Of a stretch of 64,000 nucleotides of DNA, positions 17,727-26,661 are shown piece by piece; position 1 is the first letter of the stretch, and every line of letters starts with the position of its first letter. Source of the stretch: Pseudomonas sp. GD03919. Its GTDB lineage: Bacteria > Pseudomonadota > Gammaproteobacteria > Pseudomonadales > Pseudomonadaceae. The stretch lies in contig NZ_CP104582.1 in assembly GCF_029814935.1 (NCBI RefSeq), positions 434,001-498,000 of the forward strand. The letters run 5' to 3'. The translations under genes and the position numbers were made by a program. The notes below the pieces were generated by a model. The model made no database searches and was not told the origin of the DNA. It saw only the letters and a program-made list of their open reading frames with translations.

Positions 17727-19205
17727 ATGCCTGTGAAAGCCTGCTCCGATGATTTCATCATTGCCCATACCCCCGAAGAGGCCGTCGACCGCCTCGCCGC
17801 CCTGCATCAGGAAGCCACCGGTGCGTTGAGCCAGGCGCTCAAACGCTACCTCAAGGAGCGCATCCGCCCGGATGCCAGCGAGCACTGCCTGTTTCGTTAC
17901 CCCGAGCTGCGCCTGACCTACCTGTGCCAGGGCGAGGTGCCGACTACCGTGCGTGCCTATGCCAAGGTGCAGGTGCCGGGCACCTATGCCATCACCGTGA
18001 CCCAGCCGGCGGCCTTCCGCAAATACCTGCTGGAGCAGCTGCGCCCGCTGATGAACGACTTCACCCTGCGTGTGGAAGTTGGCCGTAGCCAGCAGAACAT
18101 TCCCTACCCGTATGTGGTCGAGGGCGGCGATGAGCTGGCCGGCAGTGGCGTGACCGCCGCCGAGCTGGCGCGGGTATTCCCCAGCACTGACCTGTCCGCC
18201 GCCACCGACGGTACCGCCGATGGCCTGTACGACTGGGAGAACATCGACCCGCTGCCGCTGGCGCTGTTCGACGCGGCGCGCACCGACTTCTCGCTCAAGC
18301 GCATCCAGCACTACACCGGCAGCGACTGGCGCCATGTGCAGCCGTGGATCCTGCTGACCAACTACCACCGCTACGTCGACCAGTTCATCCGCCATGGGCT
18401 GGACATGCTGGTGAACGACTCGCGCTTTACCCGTATGGTGCTGCCGGGCAACGTGGTGGTCGAGCGCGGCATGGCTGAAGGCGAAATGCAGGCGATCATC
18501 GAGAACGTGGTCTGGCACCGTTACCAGATGCCGGCCTACCACCTGCAGGCCAACGATGGTCACGGCATCACCCTGGTCAACATCGGCGTCGGCCCGTCCA
18601 ATGCCAAGAACATCACCGACCACCTGGCCGTGCTGCGCCCGCACTGCTGGCTGATGATCGGCCACTGTGGTGGCTTGCGTCAGTCGCAGACCATCGGCGA
18701 CTACGTGTTAGCCCACGCCTACATGCGCCGCGACGGCATTCTCGACCGCGTATTGCCGCCGCACATTCCGCTACCGGCGCTGGCCGAAGTGCAGCAGGCG
18801 CTGCAGGAGGCGGCCAAGCAGGTGACGGGTGAGCACGGCGATGAGCTGAAGAAGCGCCTGCGTACCGGCACCGTGCTGACTTACGACGACCGCAACTGGG
18901 AACTGCGCTGGGCGCAGGAGCGGCCGCTGATCAACCTGTCGCGTGCGGTGGCGGTGGACATGGAAAGCGGCACAATCGCTGCGCAAGGCTATCGTCTGCG
19001 GGTGCCCTACGGCACGCTGCTGTGCGTATCGGACAAACCCCTGCACAGCGAGATCAAGCTGCCCGGCGCGGCCGGCGCCTTCTACGAACGTGCGGTGACC
19101 CAGCATCTGCACATCGGCATCGCCGCGCTGGAGCTGATGCGCAGCCAGCTCAACTCGCTGCACTCGCGCAAGCTGCGCAGCTTCGACGAGCCGCCGTTCC
19201 GCTGA
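17727..19205 (+). CDS. amn: AMP nucleosidase
   Basis: A 492-residue cytosolic enzyme that splits AMP into adenine and ribose 5-phosphate. It matches the family in length (E. coli Amn is about 484) and order: an N-terminal regulatory domain (FIIAHTPEEAVDRL to about 180) and a C-terminal nucleoside-phosphorylase-like domain with NIGVGPSNAKNITDHLAVLRPHCWLMIGHCGGLR and AVDMESGTIAAQGYRLRVPYGTLLCVSDKPLHSE. A GGAAG ribosome site precedes the ATG. Monocistronic. Confidence 0.95.
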   Translation: MPVKACSDDFIIAHTPEEAVDRLAALHQEATGALSQALKRYLKERIRPDASEHCLFRYPELRLTYLCQGEVPTTVRAYAKVQVPGTYAITVTQPAAFRKYLLEQLRPLMNDFTLRVEVGRSQQNIPYPYVVEGGDELAGSGVTAAELARVFPSTDLSAATDGTADGLYDWENIDPLPLALFDAARTDFSLKRIQHYTGSDWRHVQPWILLTNYHRYVDQFIRHGLDMLVNDSRFTRMVLPGNVVVERGMAEGEMQAIIENVVWHRYQMPAYHLQANDGHGITLVNIGVGPSNAKNITDHLAVLRPHCWLMIGHCGGLRQSQTIGDYVLAHAYMRRDGILDRVLPPHIPLPALAEVQQALQEAAKQVTGEHGDELKKRLRTGTVLTYDDRNWELRWAQERPLINLSRAVAVDMESGTIAAQGYRLRVPYGTLLCVSDKPLHSEIKLPGAAGAFYERAVTQHLHIGIAALELMRSQLNSLHSRKLRSFDEPPFR

Positions 19206-19309
19206 TGGGCAATCCAGTGGTGAAGGCTTGAACGGGGTCAGCAGGTTGCTGTTTGCCAGTGGTGCGCACAGCGCACCCTACACCTTCAGCCACCGCTGGT
19301 AGGCGTAGC

Positions 19310-20281
19310 TCAGGCTGCTGCCGGGGTTTCGTCACGCAGCAGCTCGGCCAGCGCTGCGCGGTCGATGTTGGCGCCGCTAAGCACCACCGCCACGCGCTGG
19401 CCGGCATTGAGCTGGCGCTCCTGTATCAGGGCGGCCAGCGCCGCGGCACCGGCGCCTTCGGCAAGGTTGTGGGTGTCTTCGTGATAGGCGCGGATGGCCG
19501 CGCGGATCTCGTCATCGCTCACCCGCACGATGCGTGCAGCGCCGGCACGCAGCATGTCCAGTGCCAACTGCTGCGGCTGGCGGCAGGCCATGCCGTCGGC
19601 CAGGGTGTCGGCGCGTTCGGTCTGCACCAGGCGACCCTGCTCGAAACTCTGCGCGTAGGCGTCGGCGCCGCTGGCGACCACGCCAATGATCTCGGTGTCG
19701 AGACCGAGCAGGTCACGGGTGCGGATCATGCCGCAGATGCCCGAGCCGAGGCCGATGGGCACGTACACCCGGCGCAGATTCGGCACCGCTTCCAGCAGTT
19801 CCAGCGCATAGGTGGCCATGCCGCGCACCAGATCCTCGTGCAGTGACGGTACCCCATGCAGGCCATCGCGTTCGGCGATGCGCGCGGCCTCGGCACGGGC
19901 CTCGTCGAAGTCGCGGCCATGTTCGATCACCTCGGCGCCGAGGGCGCGCATCGCGGCGTTCTTCTCGCGGGCATTGCCGTGCGGCACCACAATACGGATC
20001 GCTAGGCCGGCCTGGCGCGCGGCCAGCGCCAGGCTCTGGCCGTGATTGCCACGGGTGGCGGTGACCAGCCCGCGCACCTGCGGCTCGCGGCGCAGCAGGG
20101 CGTCGATATAGACCAGTCCGCCGCGTACCTTGAAGGCAGCAGTCGGGGCGTGGTTCTCGTGCTTGACCCAGACCTCGCAGGCGGTGCGCTGCGCCAGCAG
20201 CGGCCAGCTCAGTTGCGGCGTCGGTGCCATGTGGCGGTGAACCAGTGCAGCGCTCTGGCGCAGTTGGGCGAGGTCGAACAT
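19310..20281 (-). CDS. PLP-dependent threonine/serine dehydratase-like enzyme
   Basis: A 323-residue fold-type II PLP enzyme. The Schiff-base lysine is in HAPTAAFKVRGG (about residue 52), with TATRGNHGQSLALAARQ as the substrate loop and PIGLGSGICG as the phosphate-binding glycine loop. It resembles catabolic threonine ammonia-lyases without the C-terminal regulatory domain. The start at FDLAQLRQ is set by family length; a longer frame upstream runs into the divergent promoter. It is divergent from a MocR-type regulator that probably controls it. The precise amino-acid substrate is not determinable. Confidence 0.85.
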   Translation of the reverse strand: MFDLAQLRQSAALVHRHMAPTPQLSWPLLAQRTACEVWVKHENHAPTAAFKVRGGLVYIDALLRREPQVRGLVTATRGNHGQSLALAARQAGLAIRIVVPHGNAREKNAAMRALGAEVIEHGRDFDEARAEAARIAERDGLHGVPSLHEDLVRGMATYALELLEAVPNLRRVYVPIGLGSGICGMIRTRDLLGLDTEIIGVVASGADAYAQSFEQGRLVQTERADTLADGMACRQPQQLALDMLRAGAARIVRVSDDEIRAAIRAYHEDTHNLAEGAGAAALAALIQERQLNAGQRVAVVLSGANIDRAALAELLRDETPAAA

Positions 20282-20325
20282 GGCGAAGGCTCCGGGAGGC
20301 GTTGACCCGGATGCTAGTGCGGCGC

Positions 20326-20355
20326 ATTGTATGGGTAAATCTTTATATTGCATGG
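20326..20355. promoter_or_regulatory. Direct repeats, candidate MocR operator
   Basis: ATTGTATGG (20326-20334) and ATTGCATGG (20347-20355) are direct repeats 21 bp apart, two DNA turns, directly before the MocR start and about 45 bp upstream of the divergent dehydratase. MocR/PdxR regulators commonly bind direct repeats on one DNA face, so this is a good candidate operator for both genes. Confidence 0.5.
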
Positions 20356-20361
20356 CAAACA

Positions 20362-21702
20362 ATGTGGCTTCCTGATCTGCAAGGCAGCGCCCTGCCAACG
20401 TACCTGGCGCTGGTCGAGGCCATCGCGGCGGCCATCGGTCGTGGCGAACTCAAGCCCGGCGAGCGCCTGCCGCCGCAGCGCCGTCTGGCCTGGGCGCTGG
20501 GTATCAACCCGAGCACGGTGATGCTCGCTTACCGCGAGGCGGCGCGCCGGCATCTGGTGTCCGGCGAGGTCGGGCGTGGCACCTACGTGCTGGCCGGCAG
20601 CCGCGAGGCGAGCCTGTTCCGCCTCAAGCAACCGGCCGCGCAGGGCGAACTGATCGACCTGTCGACCAATGTGCCTGTGCATGACCCGGACAATCGCGAC
20701 CTGTCGGCCAGTCTTGCCGAGCTGATTTCGCGCGGTGAGCTGGATGTGTTGCAGGCCTACCCATCTGCAGCCTTGGTCGAGCGTGCGCATCTGGCTGGCG
20801 CCACCTGGCTGCGTCGGCGTGGCCTGGAGCTGGCGCCGGGTGGTCTGCTACTCAGCGCGGGTGCCCAGCAGGGCGTGTCTGCGGCGTTGCTGGCGCTGTG
20901 CGAAGCGGGCGAGCCGATTCTGGTCGAGCGCTACACCGCACCGGGGATCAAGGCCGCCGCACGCCAGCTGCGTTTGCCGCTGCATGGCGTGGCGATGGAC
21001 GCACACGGCATCCTGCCCGATGACCTCGACCGCCAGGCCCGTGCTACCGGGGCGCGCGTGGCGGTGCTGACGCCTTGTTTGCAGAACCCCACCGGCGCCA
21101 GCCTCGATGCTGAGCGCCGCGCGGCCATTGCCGAGGTGGCACGGCGTCGTGGCTTGTGGATCGTCGAGGACGATGTCTACGGCGTGCTCGGCAGCGAGGC
21201 GCCGCTGGCAGTACAGGCGCCGGAGCGTTGCCTGCTGATCAGCAGCCTGTCCAAGAGTGTCGCGCCCGGCCTGCGCCTGGGCTTTATCGCGGGTGCGCCG
21301 GAGCTGCTCGAACGCATCGACCCTGAAGCGCAGGCCACGCGCTGGGCGGTGACGCCGCTGAGTCTGGCGCTGGCCTGTGAGTGGATCGAAAACGGTATCG
21401 CCGAACAGCGCCTGGCCTGGCAGATCGAGGAATTGCAACAGCGCTGGCGCCTGGCCGCGCGCGTGCTCGGCCCGCGCATGCCGCAGGGCAGGACAGTGGC
21501 GCCGCATCTGTGGCTCGATGGCGCGCCGCCTGTGGGGCTGGTCGAGGCGTGTCGGCACAGCGGTGTGGAGGTGGTGCCAGCCGAGGTGTTCGCGGTCGAG
21601 GCCAATCCGGGGCATGCCGTGCGTATCAGCCTTGCGGCGGCGGTTAGCCGGGTCGAACTCAAGCGGGCGTTGGAAGGCATTGTGGCGGCCTGGCCTGTCT
21701 AG
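20362..21702 (+). CDS. MocR-type GntR/aminotransferase regulator
   Basis: A 446-residue protein. A GntR winged-helix domain fills the first 80 residues (YLALVEAIAAAIGRGELKPGERLPPQRRLA, then GINPSTVMLAYREAARRHLV). An aminotransferase class I fold follows, with TPCLQNPTGASLD, WIVEDDVYG and the PLP lysine region LISSLSKSVAPGLRLGFI (about residue 300). Such proteins sense amino acids or PLP. The divergent dehydratase is the likely target. Its stop overlaps that of the convergent GNAT gene at CTAG. Confidence 0.92.
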   Translation: MWLPDLQGSALPTYLALVEAIAAAIGRGELKPGERLPPQRRLAWALGINPSTVMLAYREAARRHLVSGEVGRGTYVLAGSREASLFRLKQPAAQGELIDLSTNVPVHDPDNRDLSASLAELISRGELDVLQAYPSAALVERAHLAGATWLRRRGLELAPGGLLLSAGAQQGVSAALLALCEAGEPILVERYTAPGIKAAARQLRLPLHGVAMDAHGILPDDLDRQARATGARVAVLTPCLQNPTGASLDAERRAAIAEVARRRGLWIVEDDVYGVLGSEAPLAVQAPERCLLISSLSKSVAPGLRLGFIAGAPELLERIDPEAQATRWAVTPLSLALACEWIENGIAEQRLAWQIEELQQRWRLAARVLGPRMPQGRTVAPHLWLDGAPPVGLVEACRHSGVEVVPAEVFAVEANPGHAVRISLAAAVSRVELKRALEGIVAAWPV

Positions 21703-22136
21703 CCCAGCGATAGATGCAGAATCGGAAACGGCCGCCCGCCGCCATCCAGGCGCGAGCGGCCGGTCACCAGGAAACCCAGATGCTGGTAGAAACCCACGGC
21801 CTGTGGGTTCTGCTCGTTGACGTCGACGCGGGTGGCGCCCAGCTCGTCGATGGCATGGCGCATCAGTCGCGTGCCTACGCCCTGACCATGGCAGACCGGA
21901 TCGACGAAGAGCATCTCCACCATGCCTTCGCGGGTGCCGAGAAAGCCCAGTATTCGCCCTGACTCATCGCGCGCGCAGGTCAATTGCACGGCCGGAAAAT
22001 ACTGTGTGCGCAGCAGTGGCTTGATCACCTGCAGATCGGTTGCTGGCAGGAAGTGATGGGTGGCGCGCACGGCAGCCTCCCAGATTTCTTCCAGCACAGG
22101 CAGTTTGGTGTCGGCGGGTGTGTCGAGAATCAGCAT
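21699..22136 (-). CDS. GNAT-family N-acetyltransferase
   Basis: A 145-residue acetyltransferase. It has the acetyl-CoA loop MVEMLFVDPVCHGQGVGTRLMRHAI (about residues 72-95; the Q/RxxGxG/A signature) and the C-terminal VNEQNPQAVGFYQHLGFLVTGRS motif. The substrate is unknown. It is convergent with the MocR gene, sharing CTAG for both stops. The start at MLILDTPAD fits family length. Confidence 0.88.
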   Translation of the reverse strand: MLILDTPADTKLPVLEEIWEAAVRATHHFLPATDLQVIKPLLRTQYFPAVQLTCARDESGRILGFLGTREGMVEMLFVDPVCHGQGVGTRLMRHAIDELGATRVDVNEQNPQAVGFYQHLGFLVTGRSRLDGGGRPFPILHLSLG

Positions 22137-22258
22137 GCTAACAGGCCGTTGAAAAACGTAGGCGAGGCAGGCAAACGGGGGCGGAGTATACCCGTCGGCT
22201 GCGTGTCTCAAGGCTTCTCAACCCTGCGGATTTATCCCTGGAGCGCAACACCCGCGAC

Positions 22259-22322
22259 GGGTAGGAGCCCGCTTGCGGGCGATCCTTCCAGGCCTATGAT
22301 CGCCGGCAAGCCGGCTCCTACA
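22259..22322. repeat. Pseudomonas REP pair (REPIN-like)
   Basis: GTAGGAGCCCGCTTGCGGGC (22261-22280) and its inverted counterpart GCCGGCAAGCCGGCTCCTAC (22302-22321) face each other. These are the classic extragenic palindromes of Pseudomonas genomes. They lie upstream of the GNAT gene and downstream of the alcohol dehydrogenase and may act as a terminator or RNA stabiliser. Confidence 0.9.
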
Positions 22323-22355
22323 CTCAAGTGACGCCGATAGCTGTCGCCCGTGCTG

Positions 22356-23387
22356 TCATTGGCTGGCGTCGAGCACCACGCGGTAGCGCGCCTTGCCGCT
22401 GCGCAGGTGGTCGATGGCCGCGTTCACCTGGCTCATGGGGAAGTGCTCGACCTGCGGCAGGATCTGGTGCCGCGCGCAGAACTCGAGCATGGTCGCCATG
22501 GTTTTCGGCGAGCCTACCGGCGAGCCGGATAGACTCTTCTGCTGCGGGATCAGGTTGAACACATGCACCGGGATGGCGCTGGGCACGATGCCGACGAAGT
22601 GCAGGCGGCCCTTGCCGCGCAGGGTGGCGATCAGCCCCTGCCAGTCCAGATCGGCGCTGGCCGTCACCAGCAGAAAATCCAGGGTGCCGGCTATTGCCTT
22701 CAGTGCCGCGCTGTCGGTGGAGGCCACGACATTGTGCGCGCCCAGGCGTTTGGCTTCGTCCTGCTTGTTCAGCGACGAGGTGAAGGCGGTCACCTCGCAG
22801 CCCCAGGCATTGAGAAAACGCAGCGCCAGGTGACCGAGGCCGCCGATGCCGACTACGCCGACGCAATCGGTGGGCTTGATGTCATATTCCAGCAGTGGGC
22901 TGAACACCGTCGAGCCGGCGCAGAACAGCGGGCCGACCAGGGCCGGGTCGAGGCCGTCTGGCAGTGGTACGGCCCAGGCCCAGTGCGAGCGCAGGCGGTC
23001 GGCGAAACCGCCGTGGCTGCCGACGATGGTCGGTTTCACCGAGCGACACAGCTGGTGCGAGCCTTCCATGCAGGAGCCGCAATGCATGCAGCTGCCCTTG
23101 TACCAGCCGATGCCAACCCGTTGGCCGAGCTTGAGCCCGCGCGCCTGCTCGCCGAGGCGGACGATGGTGCCGACCACTTCATGGCCGGGGATGAAGGGAT
23201 AGCGGGCGTTGCCCCATTCGTTGTCGATCATCGACTGGTCGGAGTGGCAGATACCGCAGTATTCCACGGCGATCTCGACGTCTTCGGCGCCCAGCGGGCC
23301 GGGGTCGTAGCTCATACGCTCCAATGGCGCCCCGGGCGTGGTGGCGGCCCAGCCGGTGAAGGTGGCGTGTTCGGCGTTGTTGCTCAT
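22356..23387 (-). CDS. Zinc-dependent NAD(P) alcohol dehydrogenase (YahK/CAD type)
   Basis: A 343-residue medium-chain dehydrogenase. The catalytic zinc site is ECGICHSDQ-like (YCGICHSD, Cys near residue 41) with GHEVVG. The structural zinc site is CMHCGSCMEGSHQLC, and the cofactor loop is GVVGIGGLGHLALRF (about 180-194). The group reduces aldehydes with NADPH. AGGAGCC precedes the chosen start at MSNNAEH. It is monocistronic on this strand. Confidence 0.93.
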   Translation of the reverse strand: MSNNAEHATFTGWAATTPGAPLERMSYDPGPLGAEDVEIAVEYCGICHSDQSMIDNEWGNARYPFIPGHEVVGTIVRLGEQARGLKLGQRVGIGWYKGSCMHCGSCMEGSHQLCRSVKPTIVGSHGGFADRLRSHWAWAVPLPDGLDPALVGPLFCAGSTVFSPLLEYDIKPTDCVGVVGIGGLGHLALRFLNAWGCEVTAFTSSLNKQDEAKRLGAHNVVASTDSAALKAIAGTLDFLLVTASADLDWQGLIATLRGKGRLHFVGIVPSAIPVHVFNLIPQQKSLSGSPVGSPKTMATMLEFCARHQILPQVEHFPMSQVNAAIDHLRSGKARYRVVLDASQ

Positions 23388-23509
23388 CGGTGGCTCCTGA
23401 GTGCAGGGGTAGACCTGCAGCTTAGTCTCTCTGGCCAGGCGTGGAAGCACCATCAGTGGCGTTTATCGTGCGTTACACTGCGCAGCCCTGTCTGAGCGAA
23501 GATCGTTGC

Positions 23510-24130
23510 ATGTCACGCCCTCGTCCTCCTGCCAGTCGCCGTACCGCAGCCCCGCGTCGTGTGGCCAAGGCGCCGCCTGCGCAGCCGCGCCTGCTGCTGC
23601 TGAACAAACCGTTCGACGTGCTCACCCAGTTCAATGACGAGCAGGGCCGCGCCACGCTCAAGGATTTCGTCGATGTGCCCGGTGTCTATCCGGCCGGGCG
23701 CCTGGATCGCGACAGCGAGGGTTTGTTGCTGTTGACCAATGATGGCCGTCTGCAGGCGCGTATCGCCGATCCGAAGCACAAGCTGGCGAAGACCTATTGG
23801 GTGCAGGTGGAGGGCGAGCCGAGCGAGGAGCAATTGCAGCAGTTACGCGCGGGCGTGACGCTAAATGACGGCCCGACCCTGCCGGCCGAAGCGCGTCTGC
23901 TCGACGAGCCGCAGCTGTGGGACAGAAATCCGCCGGTGCGCTTTCGCAAGAGCGTGCCCACGCGCTGGCTGGAGTTAGTGATCCGCGAAGGACGCAACCG
24001 TCAGGTGCGGCGCATGACCGCTGCGGTCGGTTTGCCCACGCTGCGTCTGGTGCGTGTGGCCATCGGTCCCTGGCGGCTCGATGACTTGCCGCCGGGGCAG
24101 TGGCGCGAGGTGCCGGCCAGGCTGGATTGA
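23510..24130 (+). CDS. rluE: 23S rRNA pseudouridine synthase, RluE-like
   Basis: A 206-residue RsuA/RluB/E/F-family enzyme. A basic N-terminal tail comes first (to about residue 28), then [14 protein letters not shown] and the catalytic motif [21 protein letters not shown] (Asp near 70) and [30 protein letters not shown]. It lacks an S4 domain, like RluE, which modifies U2457 of 23S rRNA in E. coli. It is divergent from the alcohol dehydrogenase. Confidence 0.92.
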   Translation: MSRPRPPASRRTAAPRRVAKAPPAQPRLLLLNKPFDVLTQFNDEQGRATLKDFVDVPGVYPAGRLDRDSEGLLLLTNDGRLQARIADPKHKLAKTYWVQVEGEPSEEQLQQLRAGVTLNDGPTLPAEARLLDEPQLWDRNPPVRFRKSVPTRWLELVIREGRNRQVRRMTAAVGLPTLRLVRVAIGPWRLDDLPPGQWREVPARLD

Positions 24131-24177
24131 GATCAGGCGTTTTGTCGCAGGGGTGGCCCTGGCGAACATGACCTGAG

Positions 24178-24570
24178 TCAATAACCGGCCTTGATCACGG
24201 CGATACCTTTGTTCAGCACTTCACGCCAGGCCTGACGCACATCCGCGTCGCACTCCTTGTCGTGTTCGCTGATGGTCAGCAGCAGCGCGTCGAGCCACAG
24301 GTCGTAGAGCTCGGGGCGGATGTCCAGACGCTGGCGCGAGTGCGATTCACCCAGGGCGCGCAGCTTGGTATCGGGCATGCCCCGGGCGTGCATGACCAGG
24401 TTGAGAATGCCCTGGCGTAACAGCTGTTTCTGCGCACTCATGTCGGTGTCGACGAACTTCTCGCGAATCAGCGGCGAGCTGGCGAGGAAGTGGCGGTAGA
24501 AACTGTCAAAGAAATCCGGGCTGGCGCAGCAGCGGCCGTAGCTCTGCATCACCGTATTGACGGCGCTCAT
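24178..24570 (-). CDS. Globin-family protein
   Basis: A 130-residue single-domain globin-like protein: VMQSYGRCCASPDFFDSFYRHFLASSPLIREKFVDTDMSAQ at the start, and MHARGMPDTKLRALGESHSRQRLDIRPELYDLWLDALLLTI, where the His in ESHSRQRLDI is a likely proximal haem ligand. It could bind oxygen or NO, or sense them. It is followed upstream on the same strand by a DUF2788 gene, 66 bp away. Confidence 0.8.
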   Translation of the reverse strand: MSAVNTVMQSYGRCCASPDFFDSFYRHFLASSPLIREKFVDTDMSAQKQLLRQGILNLVMHARGMPDTKLRALGESHSRQRLDIRPELYDLWLDALLLTISEHDKECDADVRQAWREVLNKGIAVIKAGY

Positions 24571-24636
24571 GTGTCACTCCTTGGAAGGGCAGCAGGCCGC
24601 GAATACAGCGGTCAGGTATCGATTGCGCTGGCTGGG

Positions 24637-24855
24637 TCAGCCGTGAATGCCGCGCGCGGTCTCGATGATATAGGTAATGATCGGCTTGGCCAGGAAGGCG
24701 AACAGGCACAGCCCCAGGCCAAGGAACAGGATGGCGGTGCCGAGGCGACCGGCCTTGGACTTCTTCGCCAGGTCCCAGATGATGAAGAACATGAACAGTA
24801 TCAGGCCGCCCACCAGGACGTACATCATCAGGGCTTCGAATTGTTCGGTTTCCAT
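24637..24855 (-). CDS. DUF2788 small membrane protein
   Basis: A 72-residue protein with two membrane segments (about residues 9-28 and 38-62): MMYVLVGGLILFMFFIIWDLAKKSKAGRLGTAILFLGLGLCLFAFLAKPII. This is the DUF2788 pattern seen in Pseudomonas. Its function is unknown. It lies upstream of the globin gene on the same strand and may be co-transcribed with it. Confidence 0.85.
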   Translation of the reverse strand: METEQFEALMMYVLVGGLILFMFFIIWDLAKKSKAGRLGTAILFLGLGLCLFAFLAKPIITYIIETARGIHG

Positions 24856-24945
24856 GGTGCCTCGTGATTCGCAGGGAAAACGCAGGGCGCAAATTATACG
24901 CGCCCCGGCCTGGTGCGCGGCATGATCGGGTTCACCCTGCGACTT

Positions 24946-25425
24946 TCAGTCGCGCAGATGCTGTAAGGGCAACTGCGTGCTGGACAGAATCTGCTGCAGC
25001 ACGAAGCTCGAACGCACGCTGGAAACCCCGTCGATGCGCGTCAGGGTGCCGAGTAGCAGCTTCTGGTAATGATCCATATCCGGCACCACCACCTTGAGCT
25101 GGTAGTCGGCATCCATCCCGGTTACCAGGCAGCACTCCAGCACTTCGGGGCACTTGCGGATCTCGTCCTGAAAGTGCTCGAAACGCTCGGGCGTGTGCCG
25201 GTCCATGCCGATCAGCACGTAGGCGGTCAGGCTCAGGCCGAGCTTCTTGCGATCCAGCAGGGCCACCTGGCCGGTGATATAGCCGTCGTCTTCCAGTTGC
25301 TTGACGCGACGCGAGCAGGGCGAGGGTGACAGGCCGATGCGTTCGGCCAGCTCCTGATTGGACAGGGCAGCGTTGCGCTGCAATTCGGCAAGAATATTCA
25401 GGTCGTAACGGTCGAGTTTGTCCAT
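24946..25425 (-). CDS. Lrp/AsnC-family transcriptional regulator
   Basis: A 159-residue regulator. The N-terminal helix-turn-helix is DRYDLNILAELQRNAALSNQELAERIGLSPSPCSRRVKQLEDDGYI (residues 4-50). A C-terminal RAM ligand-binding domain carries CCLVTGMDADYQLKVVVPDMDHYQKLLLGTL. The family senses amino acids. Its target is not evident: the upstream region to 25775 has no divergent protein gene but ends in a plus-strand terminator. Confidence 0.92.
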   Translation of the reverse strand: MDKLDRYDLNILAELQRNAALSNQELAERIGLSPSPCSRRVKQLEDDGYITGQVALLDRKKLGLSLTAYVLIGMDRHTPERFEHFQDEIRKCPEVLECCLVTGMDADYQLKVVVPDMDHYQKLLLGTLTRIDGVSSVRSSFVLQQILSSTQLPLQHLRD

Positions 25426-25544
25426 TTTTTAATCGGCTAAAGATTTAATTGCGCTAAATAGTGCTCTTTTGGGTGTTAATTGCGCAATTGGTAAATTTGT
25501 AAGCAATATTAGCAATCTTATTTCGGCGTGCCAGGCGTAAGCTT

Positions 25545-25742
25545 TATCTCAGTTTCACGGCCCGGACGACAAGTCCTACCGGCCTCGCCCAACCAGGTGA
25601 GCCGGCGCCGACGATCCTTACCGGATCGCCTCGGCACCCGGGTCCGCACTGCCCAACCAGGCGGGCGACGAAAGCGGCGACAGCATCGCCAGCACCGGAC
25701 AGATTTCCCGAGGGGGCCGCAAGGCCCCTTTTTCTTGCCTGG
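25545..25742 (+). ncRNA. Candidate small RNA or leader with terminator
   Basis: The 25426-25775 gap has no gene. An AT-rich stretch (25436-25520) that could hold a promoter is followed by GC-rich, structured DNA containing the related segments GCCCAACCAGGTGAGCC (near 25587) and GCCCAACCAGGCGGGCG (near 25650). A strong intrinsic terminator then follows (GGGGGCCGCAAGGCCCC plus T-run, 25713-25735). This suggests a stand-alone plus-strand transcript divergent from the Lrp gene. I do not recognise an RNA family. Confidence 0.4.
25713..25736 (+). terminator. Intrinsic terminator
   Basis: GGGGCC-GCAA-GGCCCC followed by TTTTTCTT. It is oriented to end a plus-strand transcript, though no protein gene lies upstream on that strand. 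Confidence 0.8.
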
Positions 25743-25775
25743 CATTTGCGACGGCCGCAAGTCGGGGCGCTCAGG

Positions 25776-26657
25776 TCAGTGCGGGACCACTTCTTGCGGG
25801 TCGGCGTGTACCAGTACCTCGGCACGCGGATAGTGATCATGAATGGCCTTTTCCACGGCGACGCAATGGGCGTGGGCCTGCGACAGGCTCATCTCCCCCG
25901 GCAGTTCCAGGTGCAGCTGGACGAACCAGCGTGTACCGGAGATGCGCGTGCGCAGGTCGTGGGCGCCGAGCACGCCCGGTACGGCTGTGGCCAGCGCGTA
26001 CATGTGCTGGGTGGTTTCGCTGGGCAGTTCCTCGTCCATCAGCACGGCAATCGCGCCGCGCACGATGCTCAGGGCGCTCCAGAAGATATAGACGGCAATG
26101 CCGATGGCGAAGAGTGCATCCATCTGCAGCCAGCCGAAGCGGGTCAGCAGCAGGGCAAGCAGGATGCTGCTGTTGAGGAGGATATCGGAGCGATAGTGCA
26201 GCGAATCGGCATGGATGGCCGTGGAGCCGGTTTCCCGCACCACCTTGCGCTGGAACGCCAGCAGGGCCACGGTCAGCGCCAGCGACAGCAGCATCACCGC
26301 GATGCCGATACCCTCGGCTGCCAGCGGTTGCGGCGACTGCAGGCGCTCGACGCCTTGCAGGCCGATGAGCACGGCGCTGATGCCGATGAACAGCGCCTGG
26401 CCGAGCCCGGCCAGCGCTTCGGCCTTGCCATGACCGTAGCGGTGATCCTCATCGGCCGGGCGCAGGGCGAAGTGCACGGCGATCAGGTTGATCAGCGAAG
26501 CGGCGCTGTCGAGCAGCGAATCGGTGAGACCCGCCAGCAGGCTGACCGAACCGCTCAGCCACCAGGCAATGGCCTTGGCCAGTACCAGGGTCAGCGCTAC
26601 GGTCAGCGCTGCCCGGGTGGCCAGGCGCATCAGCCTGGCGTGCTGGGGTGTGTGCAT
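25776..26657 (-). CDS. fieF: Cation diffusion facilitator, FieF/YiiP-like
   Basis: A 293-residue Zn/Fe/Cd-H+ antiporter of the inner membrane. Six membrane segments precede a cytoplasmic ferredoxin-like domain. Metal-site residues are visible: DSLLDSAASL in TM2 (D-x-x-x-D), HRYGHGKAEALAGL, and HADSLHYRSDILLN in TM5. The C-terminal domain includes TRISGTRWFVQLHLELPGEMSLSQAHAHCVAVEKAI. It is followed 4 bases downstream of the lipoprotein gene's stop on the same strand, so the two may share a transcript. Confidence 0.92.
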   Translation of the reverse strand: MHTPQHARLMRLATRAALTVALTLVLAKAIAWWLSGSVSLLAGLTDSLLDSAASLINLIAVHFALRPADEDHRYGHGKAEALAGLGQALFIGISAVLIGLQGVERLQSPQPLAAEGIGIAVMLLSLALTVALLAFQRKVVRETGSTAIHADSLHYRSDILLNSSILLALLLTRFGWLQMDALFAIGIAVYIFWSALSIVRGAIAVLMDEELPSETTQHMYALATAVPGVLGAHDLRTRISGTRWFVQLHLELPGEMSLSQAHAHCVAVEKAIHDHYPRAEVLVHADPQEVVPH

Positions 26658-26661
26658 GCTG

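Noticed and set aside
25545-25742. Known riboswitch (guanidine-II/III, SAH) in the Lrp upstream region
   Set aside because: Short matches such as GGACGA were seen, but the required hairpins and spacing are not present, so only an unassigned RNA is claimed.
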